Source: Gammaproteobacteria bacterium
GTDB taxonomy: Bacteria > Pseudomonadota > Gammaproteobacteria > Ga0077536
Direction of reading: 5' to 3'
Assembly: GCA_016191285.1 (NCBI GenBank)
Contig: JACPPA010000002.1
Span: 232,582-296,581 of the forward strand
DNA length: 64,000 nt
Part shown: positions 19,172 through 26,200 of the stretch, in pieces
Layout: every line of letters begins with the position of its first letter
How positions within the stretch are numbered: position 1 is the first letter of the stretch
Notes under the pieces: model-generated
What the model was told of the DNA's origin: nothing
Seen by the model: only the letters and a program-made list of their open reading frames with translations
The model's database searches: none
Translations under genes and position numbers: made by a program

Positions 19172-19491
19172 GCGGCCTCCGTCGAATTCGTGAAAATACT
19201 TCTGATGTGAACCTTTGCAGCATTGGTAATTTGACTGTGCATCTTTCGAAACGCTGCAACACCGGCCTGGTCGCCCTGTTGATATTCACCACGGATGTAC
19301 AGGCAACAACCACGCGCGATCGTCTCGGAAAGCGATGGGGCAATCTGTCCGGTGGTGGCGACTTTGATCGCTAAGGCCGGGAACTCGATTACCCACAGCT
19401 CCACGAGCTTTGCGAAGTCGCGCGTGGGCAAGTCCTTGAACTCCACACCACTGGCGCGAAGTACGTTGATGCGCTTGTAAAGGGCGCTCAT
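19168..19491 (-). CDS. Phage early protein, unknown
   Basis: The 107-aa product is helical, with a possible HTH-like segment (LPTRDFAKLVELWVIEFPAL) that I cannot confirm. It has 4-bp overlaps with neighbours on both sides. Confidence 0.65.
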   Translation of the reverse strand: MSALYKRINVLRASGVEFKDLPTRDFAKLVELWVIEFPALAIKVATTGQIAPSLSETIARGCCLYIRGEYQQGDQAGVAAFRKMHSQITNAAKVHIRSIFTNSTEAA

Positions 19492-19757
19492 TCCATCACC
19501 CCGCCACCTAGCTGCAAGTCCTGATCGAAGTAAGCGCGAATCGCCTTATACGATTGGCGCACACCTAGTTTTTTGCATACAAACTCAGTAGTCGGGCCAA
19601 TGATCGCGGCCTGCCCAGAGGACAAAGCCAGTGTCATTTTTCGCGCAAACTCTCGAGGCGCGGCAATCGCTTTAGGCGAATAGAGCTGCGGATTCTTGGC
19701 GATCGCGTACTCTAGCGCCTTCGCGTATTCTTCAAAAAATCGCTCAAGGTTGTTCAT
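19488..19757 (-). CDS. Phage early protein, unknown
   Basis: The 89-aa product starts MNNLERFFEEYAKALEYAI. The C-terminal half (FVCKKLGVRQSYKAIRAYF) could be a DNA-binding helix pair. I chose 19757 because the upstream frame is a basic out-of-frame copy of the neighbouring acidic gene. Confidence 0.65.
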   Translation of the reverse strand: MNNLERFFEEYAKALEYAIAKNPQLYSPKAIAAPREFARKMTLALSSGQAAIIGPTTEFVCKKLGVRQSYKAIRAYFDQDLQLGGGVME

Positions 19758-19758
19758 T

Positions 19759-20001
19759 TCAATCCTCCCCTTCAGCAGCGGCCTCGAGGGCTGCTTCGAT
19801 TTCTTCGTCTTCTTCGTCTTCTTCGATTTCAAGGCGTTCGATTTCAGCGTAAATCGCCGCCTGCTGGCGATGACCTGCTTCAATGAGCGCTTGAGCCGCG
19901 CCCATTTCTTTGAGCGCGGCATCTACATTGGCTTGGACTTGGATAAGCTCCTCCATTAAAGAGCAGTACGCCGCCTGATTTTTCGGAAATCGCATAGTCA
20001 T
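19759..20001 (-). CDS. Small phage protein with strongly acidic C-terminus
   Basis: The 80-aa helical protein's last 25 residues are nearly all Glu/Asp/Ala (ERLEIEEDEEDEEIEAALEA). The DNA here is a short TTCTTCGTC-type triplet repeat (about 19799-19830). An acidic tail could mimic DNA or bind basic proteins; this is speculation. It stops 2 bp before the next gene. Confidence 0.65.
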   Translation of the reverse strand: MTMRFPKNQAAYCSLMEELIQVQANVDAALKEMGAAQALIEAGHRQQAAIYAEIERLEIEEDEEDEEIEAALEAAAEGED

Positions 20002-20002
20002 T

Positions 20003-20428
20003 TCAGTCCTCTCCCGGCAACATGATCGTGATCACCGGCTCGCCGTTGTCACCGCCGCTGACCATCATCTTGAGCGTGGCCATCTTCGGCACCCGACCTC
20101 GACCGCCGTTCTTCACCCGAAGCAACCGATAGTAGATTTCGCTTCGCTCCATGGCCTGCCGAACGACGCACCGAGCCATCCACAACACGTCCCAGAGCCG
20201 ACCAGATTCGTCCTGGTAGGTCTGCCGCTTGTTGTCGGCCTCGGTCCACGCAACGCAGTCAGCCCACGCAGCGCTCGTTATAGCGACGGGAATTTTGAAG
20301 CCAGCCTCGAGCGCAGTTTCAGAGACATCCACGAAGAAGCCATCCTCAATTGCCTGCGCCCGGGTGTAAGTTGAAATTGGCTCACCGAAGATTTCGGCGA
20401 GACTTCCGCTGTGCTCTTGGTCGTACAT
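20003..20428 (-). CDS. DUF6573-like phage protein, first gene of leftward operon
   Basis: The 141-aa product has the recognisable pattern IFGEPISTYTRAQAIEDGFFVDVSETALEAG, AWADCVAW and a C-terminal GGDNGEPVITIMLPGED (family annotated DUF6573; function unknown). The ATG at 20428 is preceded by GGAGG at good spacing, so it is preferred over 20443. It lies about 25 nt downstream of the proposed PL start. Confidence 0.8.
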   Translation of the reverse strand: MYDQEHSGSLAEIFGEPISTYTRAQAIEDGFFVDVSETALEAGFKIPVAITSAAWADCVAWTEADNKRQTYQDESGRLWDVLWMARCVVRQAMERSEIYYRLLRVKNGGRGRVPKMATLKMMVSGGDNGEPVITIMLPGED

Positions 20429-20459
20429 TTTTCGTTCCTCCATCTGGTTCGATGGAGAG

Positions 20460-20488
20460 ATACTAAGGCATACCTAATAACATATCAA
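20460..20488 (-). promoter_or_regulatory. Prophage leftward early promoter (PL-like)
   Basis: Read leftward, the -35 is TTGATA (20488-20483), the spacer is 17 bp, and the -10 is TAGTAT (20465-20460). One operator lies in the spacer/-10 and a second abuts the -35, so repressor binding would block it. It would drive the leftward operon from 20428 to int. Confidence 0.7.
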
Positions 20489-20500
20489 TAGGTATACCTA
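20465..20500. promoter_or_regulatory. OL-like operator pair
   Basis: Site AAGGCATACCTA (20465-20476) and perfect palindrome TAGGTATACCTA (20489-20500) have centres 24 bp apart. They share the core AGGYATRCCT with three sites in the cI-cro gap. Confidence 0.75.
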
Positions 20501-20510
20501 ATTATTAGAT

Positions 20511-20539
20511 CAAATAAATGCCGACATAGGCCGGCGCAT
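20511..20539 (-). terminator. Possible terminator of the cI transcript
   Basis: Read leftward, an imperfect hairpin with arms about GCGCCGGC/GTCGGCAT (20539-20518) is followed by ATTTATTT. The stem is short, so it is weakly supported. Confidence 0.35.
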
Positions 20540-20594
20540 CGAAATAAGCGGGTTAGATTAGAATCAACAGTGTTGACTTTTTAGAGCGAGATGC

Positions 20595-20864
20595 TCAATC
20601 ACTTCGCGATCCAAATAGCAGAAACCAAATCCCAACGATCCCGGCAATGATCCCTAGGGGTGCGGCAACCCATTTCTGAATCGTCGGATTTGTCTCTTTG
20701 ACCCACCATAGAGGAAGAATTATTCCTAAAACAAACAATGTAATCTGGTCAAATGTATAGACCGCCTCCACGTACTTGAACGGAACGATGTGCTTGAACA
20801 ATGCGCCTTCTAACAAAAACAGTAAAAGCAGTAATCCAATAGCCCAACCGCGTAACGCAGTCAT
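20595..20864 (-). CDS. Small membrane protein co-transcribed with the repressor
   Basis: The 89-aa product has three hydrophobic segments (about residues 5-22, 38-55 and 66-84). Its ATG overlaps the repressor stop, so it is expressed with the repressor in the lysogen. A superinfection-exclusion role would fit this position but is only inferred. Confidence 0.7.
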   Translation of the reverse strand: MTALRGWAIGLLLLLFLLEGALFKHIVPFKYVEAVYTFDQITLFVLGIILPLWWVKETNPTIQKWVAAPLGIIAGIVGIWFLLFGSRSD

Positions 20865-21310
20865 TAATCTGCACCTTTCTTGGTTTTTGCTGCATCGCGT
20901 TCTTTATTCAATTTCTGAAATTTATGTTCCGTCTGCAAGTATTCCGGGCTTCCTGGCATAGCTAATGCCAACGCAACTTCAAGCAGATGCTTTTGCACAT
21001 TTGGAGTTAATCGGTGGAAAGCGTCGACGAGTTGCTGCGTTCGTTTTGGAAGAGCCATCTGACTGTCTTCGGATAAGTCTTTTGGAACCGTCTGATCTTT
21101 TGAGGAATTTCGCCCAGCCATAATCATGGTGCAGCTAGTATCAAGGACGCTTGCAACGCGAACGAGATTGTGACCTTCGATGTTTTTGATAACTCCTTTT
21201 TCCCAATCGCTCGCGGTAGGAACAGAGACTCGAACCTTTTTAGCGAAATCAGTTAGCGACATTTTTTTCGCTTCTCTGCGCTCTTTGATTCTGGTGCCCC
21301 ATTCGCTCAT
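20864..21310 (-). CDS. Prophage repressor (cI-like, XRE family, short form)
   Basis: The 148-aa product has an N-terminal XRE HTH (residues 7-60: TRIKERREAKKMSLTDFAKK, VSVPTASDWEKG) and a helical C-terminal region (AFHRLTPNVQKHLLEVALAL). It lacks the S24 peptidase domain of lambda CI, so induction would not use RecA-stimulated self-cleavage in the standard way. It is divergent from the cro-like gene with operators between. I chose start 21310 because MSEWGTRIKE begins the HTH; the upstream frame crosses the operators. Confidence 0.85.
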   Translation of the reverse strand: MSEWGTRIKERREAKKMSLTDFAKKVRVSVPTASDWEKGVIKNIEGHNLVRVASVLDTSCTMIMAGRNSSKDQTVPKDLSEDSQMALPKRTQQLVDAFHRLTPNVQKHLLEVALALAMPGSPEYLQTEHKFQKLNKERDAAKTKKGAD

Positions 21311-21311
21311 G

Positions 21312-21372
21312 TAGGCAATCCTAACTCTAGGAACGATAGGTATGCCTTGACGATTATTTGTAGGTATGCCTA
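21312..21372. promoter_or_regulatory. OR-like cluster of three operators
   Basis: The sites are TAGGCAATCCTA (21312-21323), TAGGTATGCCTT (21337-21348) and TAGGTATGCCTA (21361-21372), with centres 25 and 24 bp apart. The first touches the repressor start and the last overlaps the rightward -10. Confidence 0.75.
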
Positions 21373-21376
21373 AGAT
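21347..21376 (+). promoter_or_regulatory. Rightward early promoter (PR-like)
   Basis: The -35 is TTGACG (21347-21352), the spacer is 18 bp, and the -10 is TAAGAT (21371-21376). The predicted start is close to the cro ATG at 21384. Operators overlap both elements. Confidence 0.65.
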
Positions 21377-21383
21377 TGTCGAC

Positions 21384-21569
21384 ATGACTGATTCAGAACT
21401 CATCGACAAATTAGGCGGCACGGCTGAGCTTTCTCGACTGTGCAAGGTGAAGCCTTCGTCTGTAAGTGAATGGCGGAAAACCGGCATACCACCGGCGAGA
21501 CGAATGTTTCTAGAAGTGGTTCGCCCTGACATTTTCGGCGAAGCGCCCAAGAAAGGCCGCGCCGCATGA
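21384..21569 (+). CDS. Cro-like/YdaS-type DNA-binding protein
   Basis: The 61-aa product has an HTH (SELIDKLGGTAELSRLCKVK, SSVSEWRKTGIPPARRMFLE) typical of Cro/YdaS proteins. The start at 21384 is preferred because the ATG at 21366 lies within an operator and at the -10 of its own promoter. It has no Shine-Dalgarno and is possibly leaderless. Its TGA overlaps the next ATG. Confidence 0.85.
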   Translation: MTDSELIDKLGGTAELSRLCKVKPSSVSEWRKTGIPPARRMFLEVVRPDIFGEAPKKGRAA

Positions 21570-21733
21570 TTTCGTCACCCCTACATTCGGTGACACCCCA
21601 GCCCGTCCATAACCGGAAATCCTCCGTTACTCCTTCCCCGTCCGGGGGCGAGCTTGGGGCATTTATCGGCATCGTTAACGGCTGTGGCCTCGGGTTGATC
21701 GCCTGGGGCCTGGTGCTGTGGTGCTTTGCGTGA
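21566..21733 (+). CDS. 55-aa single-span membrane peptide
   Basis: This frame opens with an ATGA overlap with cro and closes with a GTGA overlap with the next gene. The C-terminal half is one hydrophobic helix (GAFIGIVNGCGLGLIAWGLV). Tight coupling on both sides supports coding. The function is unknown. Confidence 0.65.
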   Translation: MISSPLHSVTPQPVHNRKSSVTPSPSGGELGAFIGIVNGCGLGLIAWGLVLWCFA

Positions 21734-21984
21734 GTGAAGAACTGCGCGATCTGCGTTGCAAGATCCCAGCTCTCGTCGATTGTTTCCTCGAGGCCGAAGC
21801 ACGGGCCGCAGGCGGCGACAAGTGCATCGTCGTGCGCTCGGTGTTGCTCGAATGGGCGAAGTCGCGTCATACGGCCTACATTCAAGCCGATAAGCTTTTG
21901 CGGGCCGAGGGATTGGTCGGGGAATCGCAGGGATCGCGGCGGTCACCGCAGGGCAAGCCGGCGCTGACGTGGCCGGAACCGTGA
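21730..21984 (+). CDS. Phage early protein, unknown
   Basis: The 84-aa product starts at GTG 21730 overlapping the previous stop. It is helical with a possible winged-helix pattern (CIVVRSVLLEWAKSRHTAYI then ADKLLRAEGLV). It ends with a GTGA overlap into the DUF1376 gene. Confidence 0.6.
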   Translation: MSEELRDLRCKIPALVDCFLEAEARAAGGDKCIVVRSVLLEWAKSRHTAYIQADKLLRAEGLVGESQGSRRSPQGKPALTWPEP

Positions 21985-22691
21985 ATTATTACGCTCGTCA
22001 TATCGGCGATTACACGCGTGATGCGGCGCACCTTTCGCTGCTCGAACATGGGGTTTATTGCCGCCTCCTCGATACCTACTACGCGAGGGAGCAACCCCTA
22101 CCTTCAGAAATTATTTTAATTTGCAGACTCATAGGAGCAAAAAATAAAGATGAGAGGGCGGCTGTGGAGGCCGTGTTAAAAGAATTCTTTACACCTACCG
22201 ATGACGGATGGAAACAAGCTCGCTGTGACAAGGAGATAGAGCGCTTTAATGAGAAAAGCACTAAGGCTAAACGCAGTGCCAACGCACGTTGGTCGCAATC
22301 CGAAGGCAATGCGAACGCATACAAAAACGCAATGCGTTCGCATAGCGAAGGCAATGCTCCCAATAACCAAGAACCAATAACCAATAAATACCCCCCTAAC
22401 CCCCGTCGGGAGAAGGTGCATGAATTTCCACCAGGATTCGATCAGTTCTGGGAAGCCTACCCACGTAAAACTGCAAAGCCAGCAGCATCGAGAGTGTTCA
22501 CCAGGCTACGAGTCAATACCTCCCTGCTGAACCTGATGCTGTCAGCACTCGAACGGCAGAAGGTCAGCGAACAGTGGACCCGAGATCACGGCCAATATGT
22601 TCCGCACCCGGCGACTTGGCTCAACAACCGACGATGGGAAGACGAGCTCGCGGCAGTTCCCGTGCTGAACGGTTTTGAGGACTGCATTTGA
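21981..22691 (+). CDS. DUF1376/YdaU-like phage replication protein
   Basis: The 236-aa product has an N-terminal DUF1376 domain (NYYARHIGDYTRDAAHLSLL, EHGVYCRLLDTYYAREQPLP), a lysine-rich linker, and a C-terminal FDQFWEAYPRKTAKPAASRVF segment found in phage O-type replication proteins. It probably acts as origin-binding or helicase-loading protein for the helicase gene that follows with a 4-bp overlap. The GTG at 21981 is the chosen start. Confidence 0.85.
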   Translation: MNYYARHIGDYTRDAAHLSLLEHGVYCRLLDTYYAREQPLPSEIILICRLIGAKNKDERAAVEAVLKEFFTPTDDGWKQARCDKEIERFNEKSTKAKRSANARWSQSEGNANAYKNAMRSHSEGNAPNNQEPITNKYPPNPRREKVHEFPPGFDQFWEAYPRKTAKPAASRVFTRLRVNTSLLNLMLSALERQKVSEQWTRDHGQYVPHPATWLNNRRWEDELAAVPVLNGFEDCI

Positions 22692-23644
22692 ACGCCGTCG
22701 TCGAATTCGTTGCGAAGCATTCCATCTCAGCGAAGGAGATCGCACCGTACGAATGCAATCCCGAAGACGCGCTGCACATTCATCCGGCAGGCGTCTGGCG
22801 TCAGCGGATCGTTGACTACTTCAACCTACCTGACGAGCAGCGCGGCGACATGCTGCCGTGGAGTAAAACTCACGCCAATGTTCGACTGCGTGAAGGCGAG
22901 CTTTCGATCTGGGCCGGTGCGAATGGATCTGGCAAGTCGATGCTGCTATCTCACGTCCTGCTCGACCTCATTGCCGGTGGACGACGGGCCGTGATCGCAT
23001 CCCTCGAAATGTCGCCGGTAGCGACCCTGGCGCGCATGGTGAGGCAAGCCTGCGCCGTTGACCTGCCCACACCGCGAGAAGTCGACTGCGCCCTCTATGC
23101 GCTCGGTACGAAGCTGTGGCTGTACGACCAGATCGGGACTGTCCACGCCAAACGAGTTTTTGGTGTGATCCGCTACGCTCGAGAAGAGCTCGGCGCCGAT
23201 CACGTCGTCATCGATTCGCTGATGAAGTGCGGGATCTCGACCGAGGATCTCGATCAGCAAAAGCGCTTCATCGATCGGCTAAGCACCTACACGAAGGACA
23301 CCGGCGTTCACCTGCACTTGGTAGCCCATACCACGAAGGCTTCCGGTGGTGATGCACATGCGGACAAGTACAGCGTCAAGGGTGCCTCGGAAATTACCGA
23401 CATGGCGGACAACGTGTTCGTCGTGTGGCGAAACAAGGCGAAGGAGCACAAGACTCAAGCCGCCTCAGCGCAAGGTGATCTACTGCCACCAGCTGAGCGC
23501 GCCGCGCCGGACTGTACCGTAACGGTCGACAAGCAACGTCACGGCGAGTGGGAAGGCCGTATCGCGCTGTGGTTCAACCCTCGGTCTCTTCAGTACAGCG
23601 GCAAAGACACCACGGACACGTTCCGTTATCTGGTGGAAGAATGA
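22688..23644 (+). CDS. Phage RecA-fold helicase/ATPase (DnaB/Twinkle-like)
   Basis: This is a 318-aa RecA-like ATPase with Walker A GANGSGKS at residues 77-84, an ASLEMSPVATLARM segment typical of DnaB-type helicases, Walker B DHVVIDSLMKCG, and a VAHTTK sensor. It probably unwinds phage DNA together with the preceding O-like protein. It lacks the DnaB N-terminal domain. Confidence 0.85.
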   Translation: MNAVVEFVAKHSISAKEIAPYECNPEDALHIHPAGVWRQRIVDYFNLPDEQRGDMLPWSKTHANVRLREGELSIWAGANGSGKSMLLSHVLLDLIAGGRRAVIASLEMSPVATLARMVRQACAVDLPTPREVDCALYALGTKLWLYDQIGTVHAKRVFGVIRYAREELGADHVVIDSLMKCGISTEDLDQQKRFIDRLSTYTKDTGVHLHLVAHTTKASGGDAHADKYSVKGASEITDMADNVFVVWRNKAKEHKTQAASAQGDLLPPAERAAPDCTVTVDKQRHGEWEGRIALWFNPRSLQYSGKDTTDTFRYLVEE

Positions 23645-24081
23645 GACAGCTCGACATCATTTTGTCGTGGCCACCAAGCGTCAACGGATATTATCGGCAC
23701 ATCGCAAAAGGACCACTTGCTGGTCGTGTATTGATCTCCGCAGTCGGCCGCGCTTATCGGACGACGGTGGCCTATGAATGCGCCGGACGACGGGCAATGT
23801 TCGATGGCCGTCTACGGGTCAATATCCAACTCTATCCGCCAGATCGCCGCGTCATCGATATCGACAACCGACTCAAGAGCTTGTTGGACGCAATGCAGAA
23901 CGCTGGACTCTATGGCAACGATAGCCAGATCGACGAACTTCATGTGATGCGCGCCGAAATTATCAAAGCTGGGAAAGCGGCTGTCTCGATCATCGAATTC
24001 AAATCCGCTGAGATCGAGAAACCTTCAACTCGCGTCATGCAGAAGACCCTTCAATTGTTGGCGGATCATCCACCGTTTTAA
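23641..24081 (+). CDS. rusA: RusA-type Holliday junction resolvase
   Basis: The 146-aa product has the catalytic set D73-x-D75-N-R-x-x-K79 (IDIDNRLKSLLDAM) and D94 (YGNDSQID). RusA cuts four-way junctions made during phage recombination. The ATG at 23641 overlaps the helicase stop; the frame extends upstream but only through the helicase gene. Confidence 0.92.
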   Translation: MRQLDIILSWPPSVNGYYRHIAKGPLAGRVLISAVGRAYRTTVAYECAGRRAMFDGRLRVNIQLYPPDRRVIDIDNRLKSLLDAMQNAGLYGNDSQIDELHVMRAEIIKAGKAAVSIIEFKSAEIEKPSTRVMQKTLQLLADHPPF

Positions 24082-24092
24082 GAGGTAAACCT

Positions 24093-24404
24093 ATGTCCCT
24101 AGCAGAAACCAAGTCGAACGTCGTTGATCATCCTGCGTCAGCAGAACGTAACGAGACCGACGAGAACGAACAGGCCGCGCACGAGATCGAGCAGATCGTC
24201 AGGTTCAAGGCCGATACCGCGGCGAGCAACAAGGAAGTCGCAGCGTGTTATGACCGACTCGAAAAACTCGGCTTCGATCGCGATGCAGTCAAGGCGTGGT
24301 TGAAACGTCAGAAGCGCGACGAATCAAGACAACAGCACTTCGACGCCACGATGAAACGGTTAGCGACGTTGCAAGCCAACTTCGAGTTCGACTTCGCGGC
24401 CTAA
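24093..24404 (+). CDS. Phage protein, possibly GapR/DUF2312-like
   Basis: The 103-aa charged helical protein contains IVRFKADTAASNKEVAACYD, KLGFDRDAVKAWLKRQKRDE and a helical end. The periodicity resembles GapR-type (DUF2312) nucleoid proteins, but I am unsure. AAGAGGT precedes the ATG. Confidence 0.6.
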   Translation: MSLAETKSNVVDHPASAERNETDENEQAAHEIEQIVRFKADTAASNKEVAACYDRLEKLGFDRDAVKAWLKRQKRDESRQQHFDATMKRLATLQANFEFDFAA

Positions 24405-24908
24405 ATGCGTGTTGGATCTCTGTTCTCAGGTATTGGTGGATTCGATCTCGGCTTCGAGCGCGCCGGAATGTCCATTGCGTGGCAGTCCGAGATCGATCCA
24501 TTCGCGTGCGCCGTGCTTAAAATGCGCTGGGTAATTAACAGCGAGGCGATGCGAGAGAAGGCGATCAACGCGATCCGTCGGCTCTCGCTCGAAGTGTTGA
24601 TGGAGATCGAGGTTAAGCCGTGGAAGCGCAAGCGGACGCAGGAACAGAACGCGCGCTTGTGGATGCTGTACACGGCGATTTCGAACCAGGCGCCGGCGTA
24701 CATGAACGGTCAGTGGTTCTCGCCTGATTGCTGGCACTACGAGCTCGCTGGACGTTTCCTCGGCTACGAAGCTACGCCAAGCGGCAAGGGCAAACCGAAG
24801 TCGACTACCGAGCTCGATGTGCAGGGCATGAGTGATTACCAAGCACAGATCGAAGCTTGGGCTGTAGAGGAATTCAACCTCGATCTCGATTACCGGGAAG
24901 CGGCGTGA
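24405..24908 (+). CDS. NinB recombination protein fused to a cytosine-methylase N-terminus
   Basis: The 167-aa product has two unlike parts. Residues 1 to about 39 match the start of C5 cytosine methyltransferases (VGSLFSGIGGFDLGFERAG is motif I, then WQSEIDPFACAVL). From about residue 40 it is NinB-like (INSEAMREKAINAIRRL, KRKRTQEQNARLWMLY, WHYELAGRFLGYE, DYQAQIEAWAVEE). The methylase catalytic parts are absent, so only NinB activity is likely. NinB aids single-strand annealing recombination in lambdoid phages. ATG 24522 could be the ancestral ninB start. Confidence 0.85.
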   Translation: MRVGSLFSGIGGFDLGFERAGMSIAWQSEIDPFACAVLKMRWVINSEAMREKAINAIRRLSLEVLMEIEVKPWKRKRTQEQNARLWMLYTAISNQAPAYMNGQWFSPDCWHYELAGRFLGYEATPSGKGKPKSTTELDVQGMSDYQAQIEAWAVEEFNLDLDYREAA

Positions 24909-25234
24909 ATACCAGTTTGCAAAAACGTCCAGCTATGCGATCCAGAGCGCTACTCGAGGCTGCGAAAGGAATGGCTTGCGTATTCTGTGGTGTCGAGGAG
25001 GGAACTACTGTCGCTGCACACTATTCAGGCAAGTATTCGAGTCAAGTCGGGAAAGGCGGAAGCGAAAAAGGCTGGGACCATGTTTCCGCGTGGGCCTGCG
25101 CCGACTGTCATTCGTCGCTGGATAGCTATGCAGAAGGTAACGATGACTCGCGCGCGATTAAATTCTTTCTCGCCATTTTCGAAACTCAACGAAGGTTATT
25201 CGAGGAGGGTGTTCTCGTGGTGAGGCGTCGATGA
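24905..25234 (+). CDS. HNH-like nuclease domain protein (DUF1364-like)
   Basis: The 109-aa product has CVFCGVEEGTTVAAHYS, a Gly/Lys loop, and AWACADCHSSLD, so two CxxC pairs and His residues as in DUF1364/NinG-neighbourhood HNH-like proteins. It probably binds zinc and may nick DNA. The start GTG 24905 overlaps the ninB stop. Confidence 0.75.
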   Translation: MNTSLQKRPAMRSRALLEAAKGMACVFCGVEEGTTVAAHYSGKYSSQVGKGGSEKGWDHVSAWACADCHSSLDSYAEGNDDSRAIKFFLAIFETQRRLFEEGVLVVRRR

Positions 25235-25461
25235 ATGAATCACTCTCAGTTCATGTGGCACGCGCTGTCGATCAGTATTTCGCTGATTTAGGGAAGGAAC
25301 GAGCGGAAGGCATTTACGACATGATATTGGCCGAAGTCGAGCGCCCGATGATAGAAGTGGTCATGAAACGTACACGCAACAATCTATCGAAAGCGTCACG
25401 CTATCTCGGGCTCAACCGGGCGACGTTACGCTCAAAGCTAAAACAGTACGGCATCGCATGA
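25231..25461 (+). CDS. Phage-encoded Fis-like regulator
   Basis: This 76-aa protein is closely Fis-like: YDMILAEVERPMIEVVMKRT followed by the HTH with LSKASRYLGLNRATLRSKLKQYG. In Fis this C-terminal HTH bends DNA and regulates recombination and promoters. It lies at the early-late boundary, so it may control late transcription or integration, which is inference. It overlaps both neighbours by 4 bp. Confidence 0.88.
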   Translation: MNESLSVHVARAVDQYFADLGKERAEGIYDMILAEVERPMIEVVMKRTRNNLSKASRYLGLNRATLRSKLKQYGIA

Positions 25462-25655
25462 ACGCCGTACGTGACCCACAAACCATCCAGGCCGAAAAGC
25501 AACGTCTGTGGGCTGCCATGAAACGATCGCCAAGCCTGGAAGCGCTCGCGAAGAATGATCCGCTGTTTCAGCGCCTACTCGACGAACTTGTGACGCACTT
25601 CGGTGTTGAAACCGTAACCGATACCGGCTGGCGCAAGGTAATGGGCGATGACTAA
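25458..25655 (+). CDS. Small phage protein, unknown
   Basis: The 65-aa helical protein (EKQRLWAAMKRSPSLEALAK) is coupled to the Fis-like gene. No family is recognised. Confidence 0.6.
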   Translation: MNAVRDPQTIQAEKQRLWAAMKRSPSLEALAKNDPLFQRLLDELVTHFGVETVTDTGWRKVMGDD

Positions 25656-25866
25656 AGGCAATCCCAATGCCCAGATCAAAGACACCGACAAAGGTCGCCA
25701 GGCCTATGCTCTTGATCGGGAGATTGCGCGATACCAGGGGTATCTTAGGCGACTGGAGGCCGCTTCTCCGTCCTGGGACAAAGCTACGAAGGAGCGAGGC
25801 GATAACACACGCGCGCGCATTCTCGCTGATATTCAGAAATTGCAGGACGAGAGATTTGCGCTGTGA
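25648..25866 (+). CDS. Small phage protein, unknown
   Basis: The 72-aa basic helical protein (YALDREIARYQGYLRRLEAA) overlaps the previous gene by 8 bp. No family is recognised. Confidence 0.55.
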   Translation: MTKGNPNAQIKDTDKGRQAYALDREIARYQGYLRRLEAASPSWDKATKERGDNTRARILADIQKLQDERFAL

Positions 25867-25940
25867 CTGACTTTTTAATCAATCTCGCCTGTATCTCCTT
25901 CGTAGGCGCGATTATCTGGGCGTTGACCACGTTGGAGTAG
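25863..25940 (+). CDS. 25-aa membrane peptide
   Basis: GTG 25863 overlaps the previous stop (GTGA). The peptide is one hydrophobic helix (FLINLACISFVGAIIWALTT). Coding is likely from coupling; the function is unknown. Confidence 0.45.
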   Translation: MTDFLINLACISFVGAIIWALTTLE

Positions 25941-26200
25941 CGAATGGACAAATCAACAATAGGCGCTATCTTAGTGAATTATGCTACTAGACTCGGAACG
26001 AATTAGGGAATTACGCTAAGAACGTAGAGTTAAATCGCGCGCGTGCGTGTTAGGACCCAAAAATTTCAGTTCTAGACTTCCTGAATAGCGGCGCACTAGG
26101 CGCCCGATACAGCCTCCAGGCCGGCAGCGGTTTCGGGGTTGCCCCTGGTGGTCCTGGTGGCGCTACTAATAGCTTCTGGGATCCGGCCCGAGGTTGGACA
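25941..26200 (+). other. Gap before the late operon
   Basis: This 260-bp stretch has a 20-codon ATG frame at 25944 and little else up to about 26050. From 26054 a frame in phase with the next gene is open but has no standard start. A late promoter is expected here, but I cannot point to convincing boxes. Confidence 0.4.

Noticed and set aside
20864..21550. Longer 228-aa form of the repressor
   Set aside because: The extra N-terminus reads through the operators and antisense to cro. The HTH starts right at 21310.
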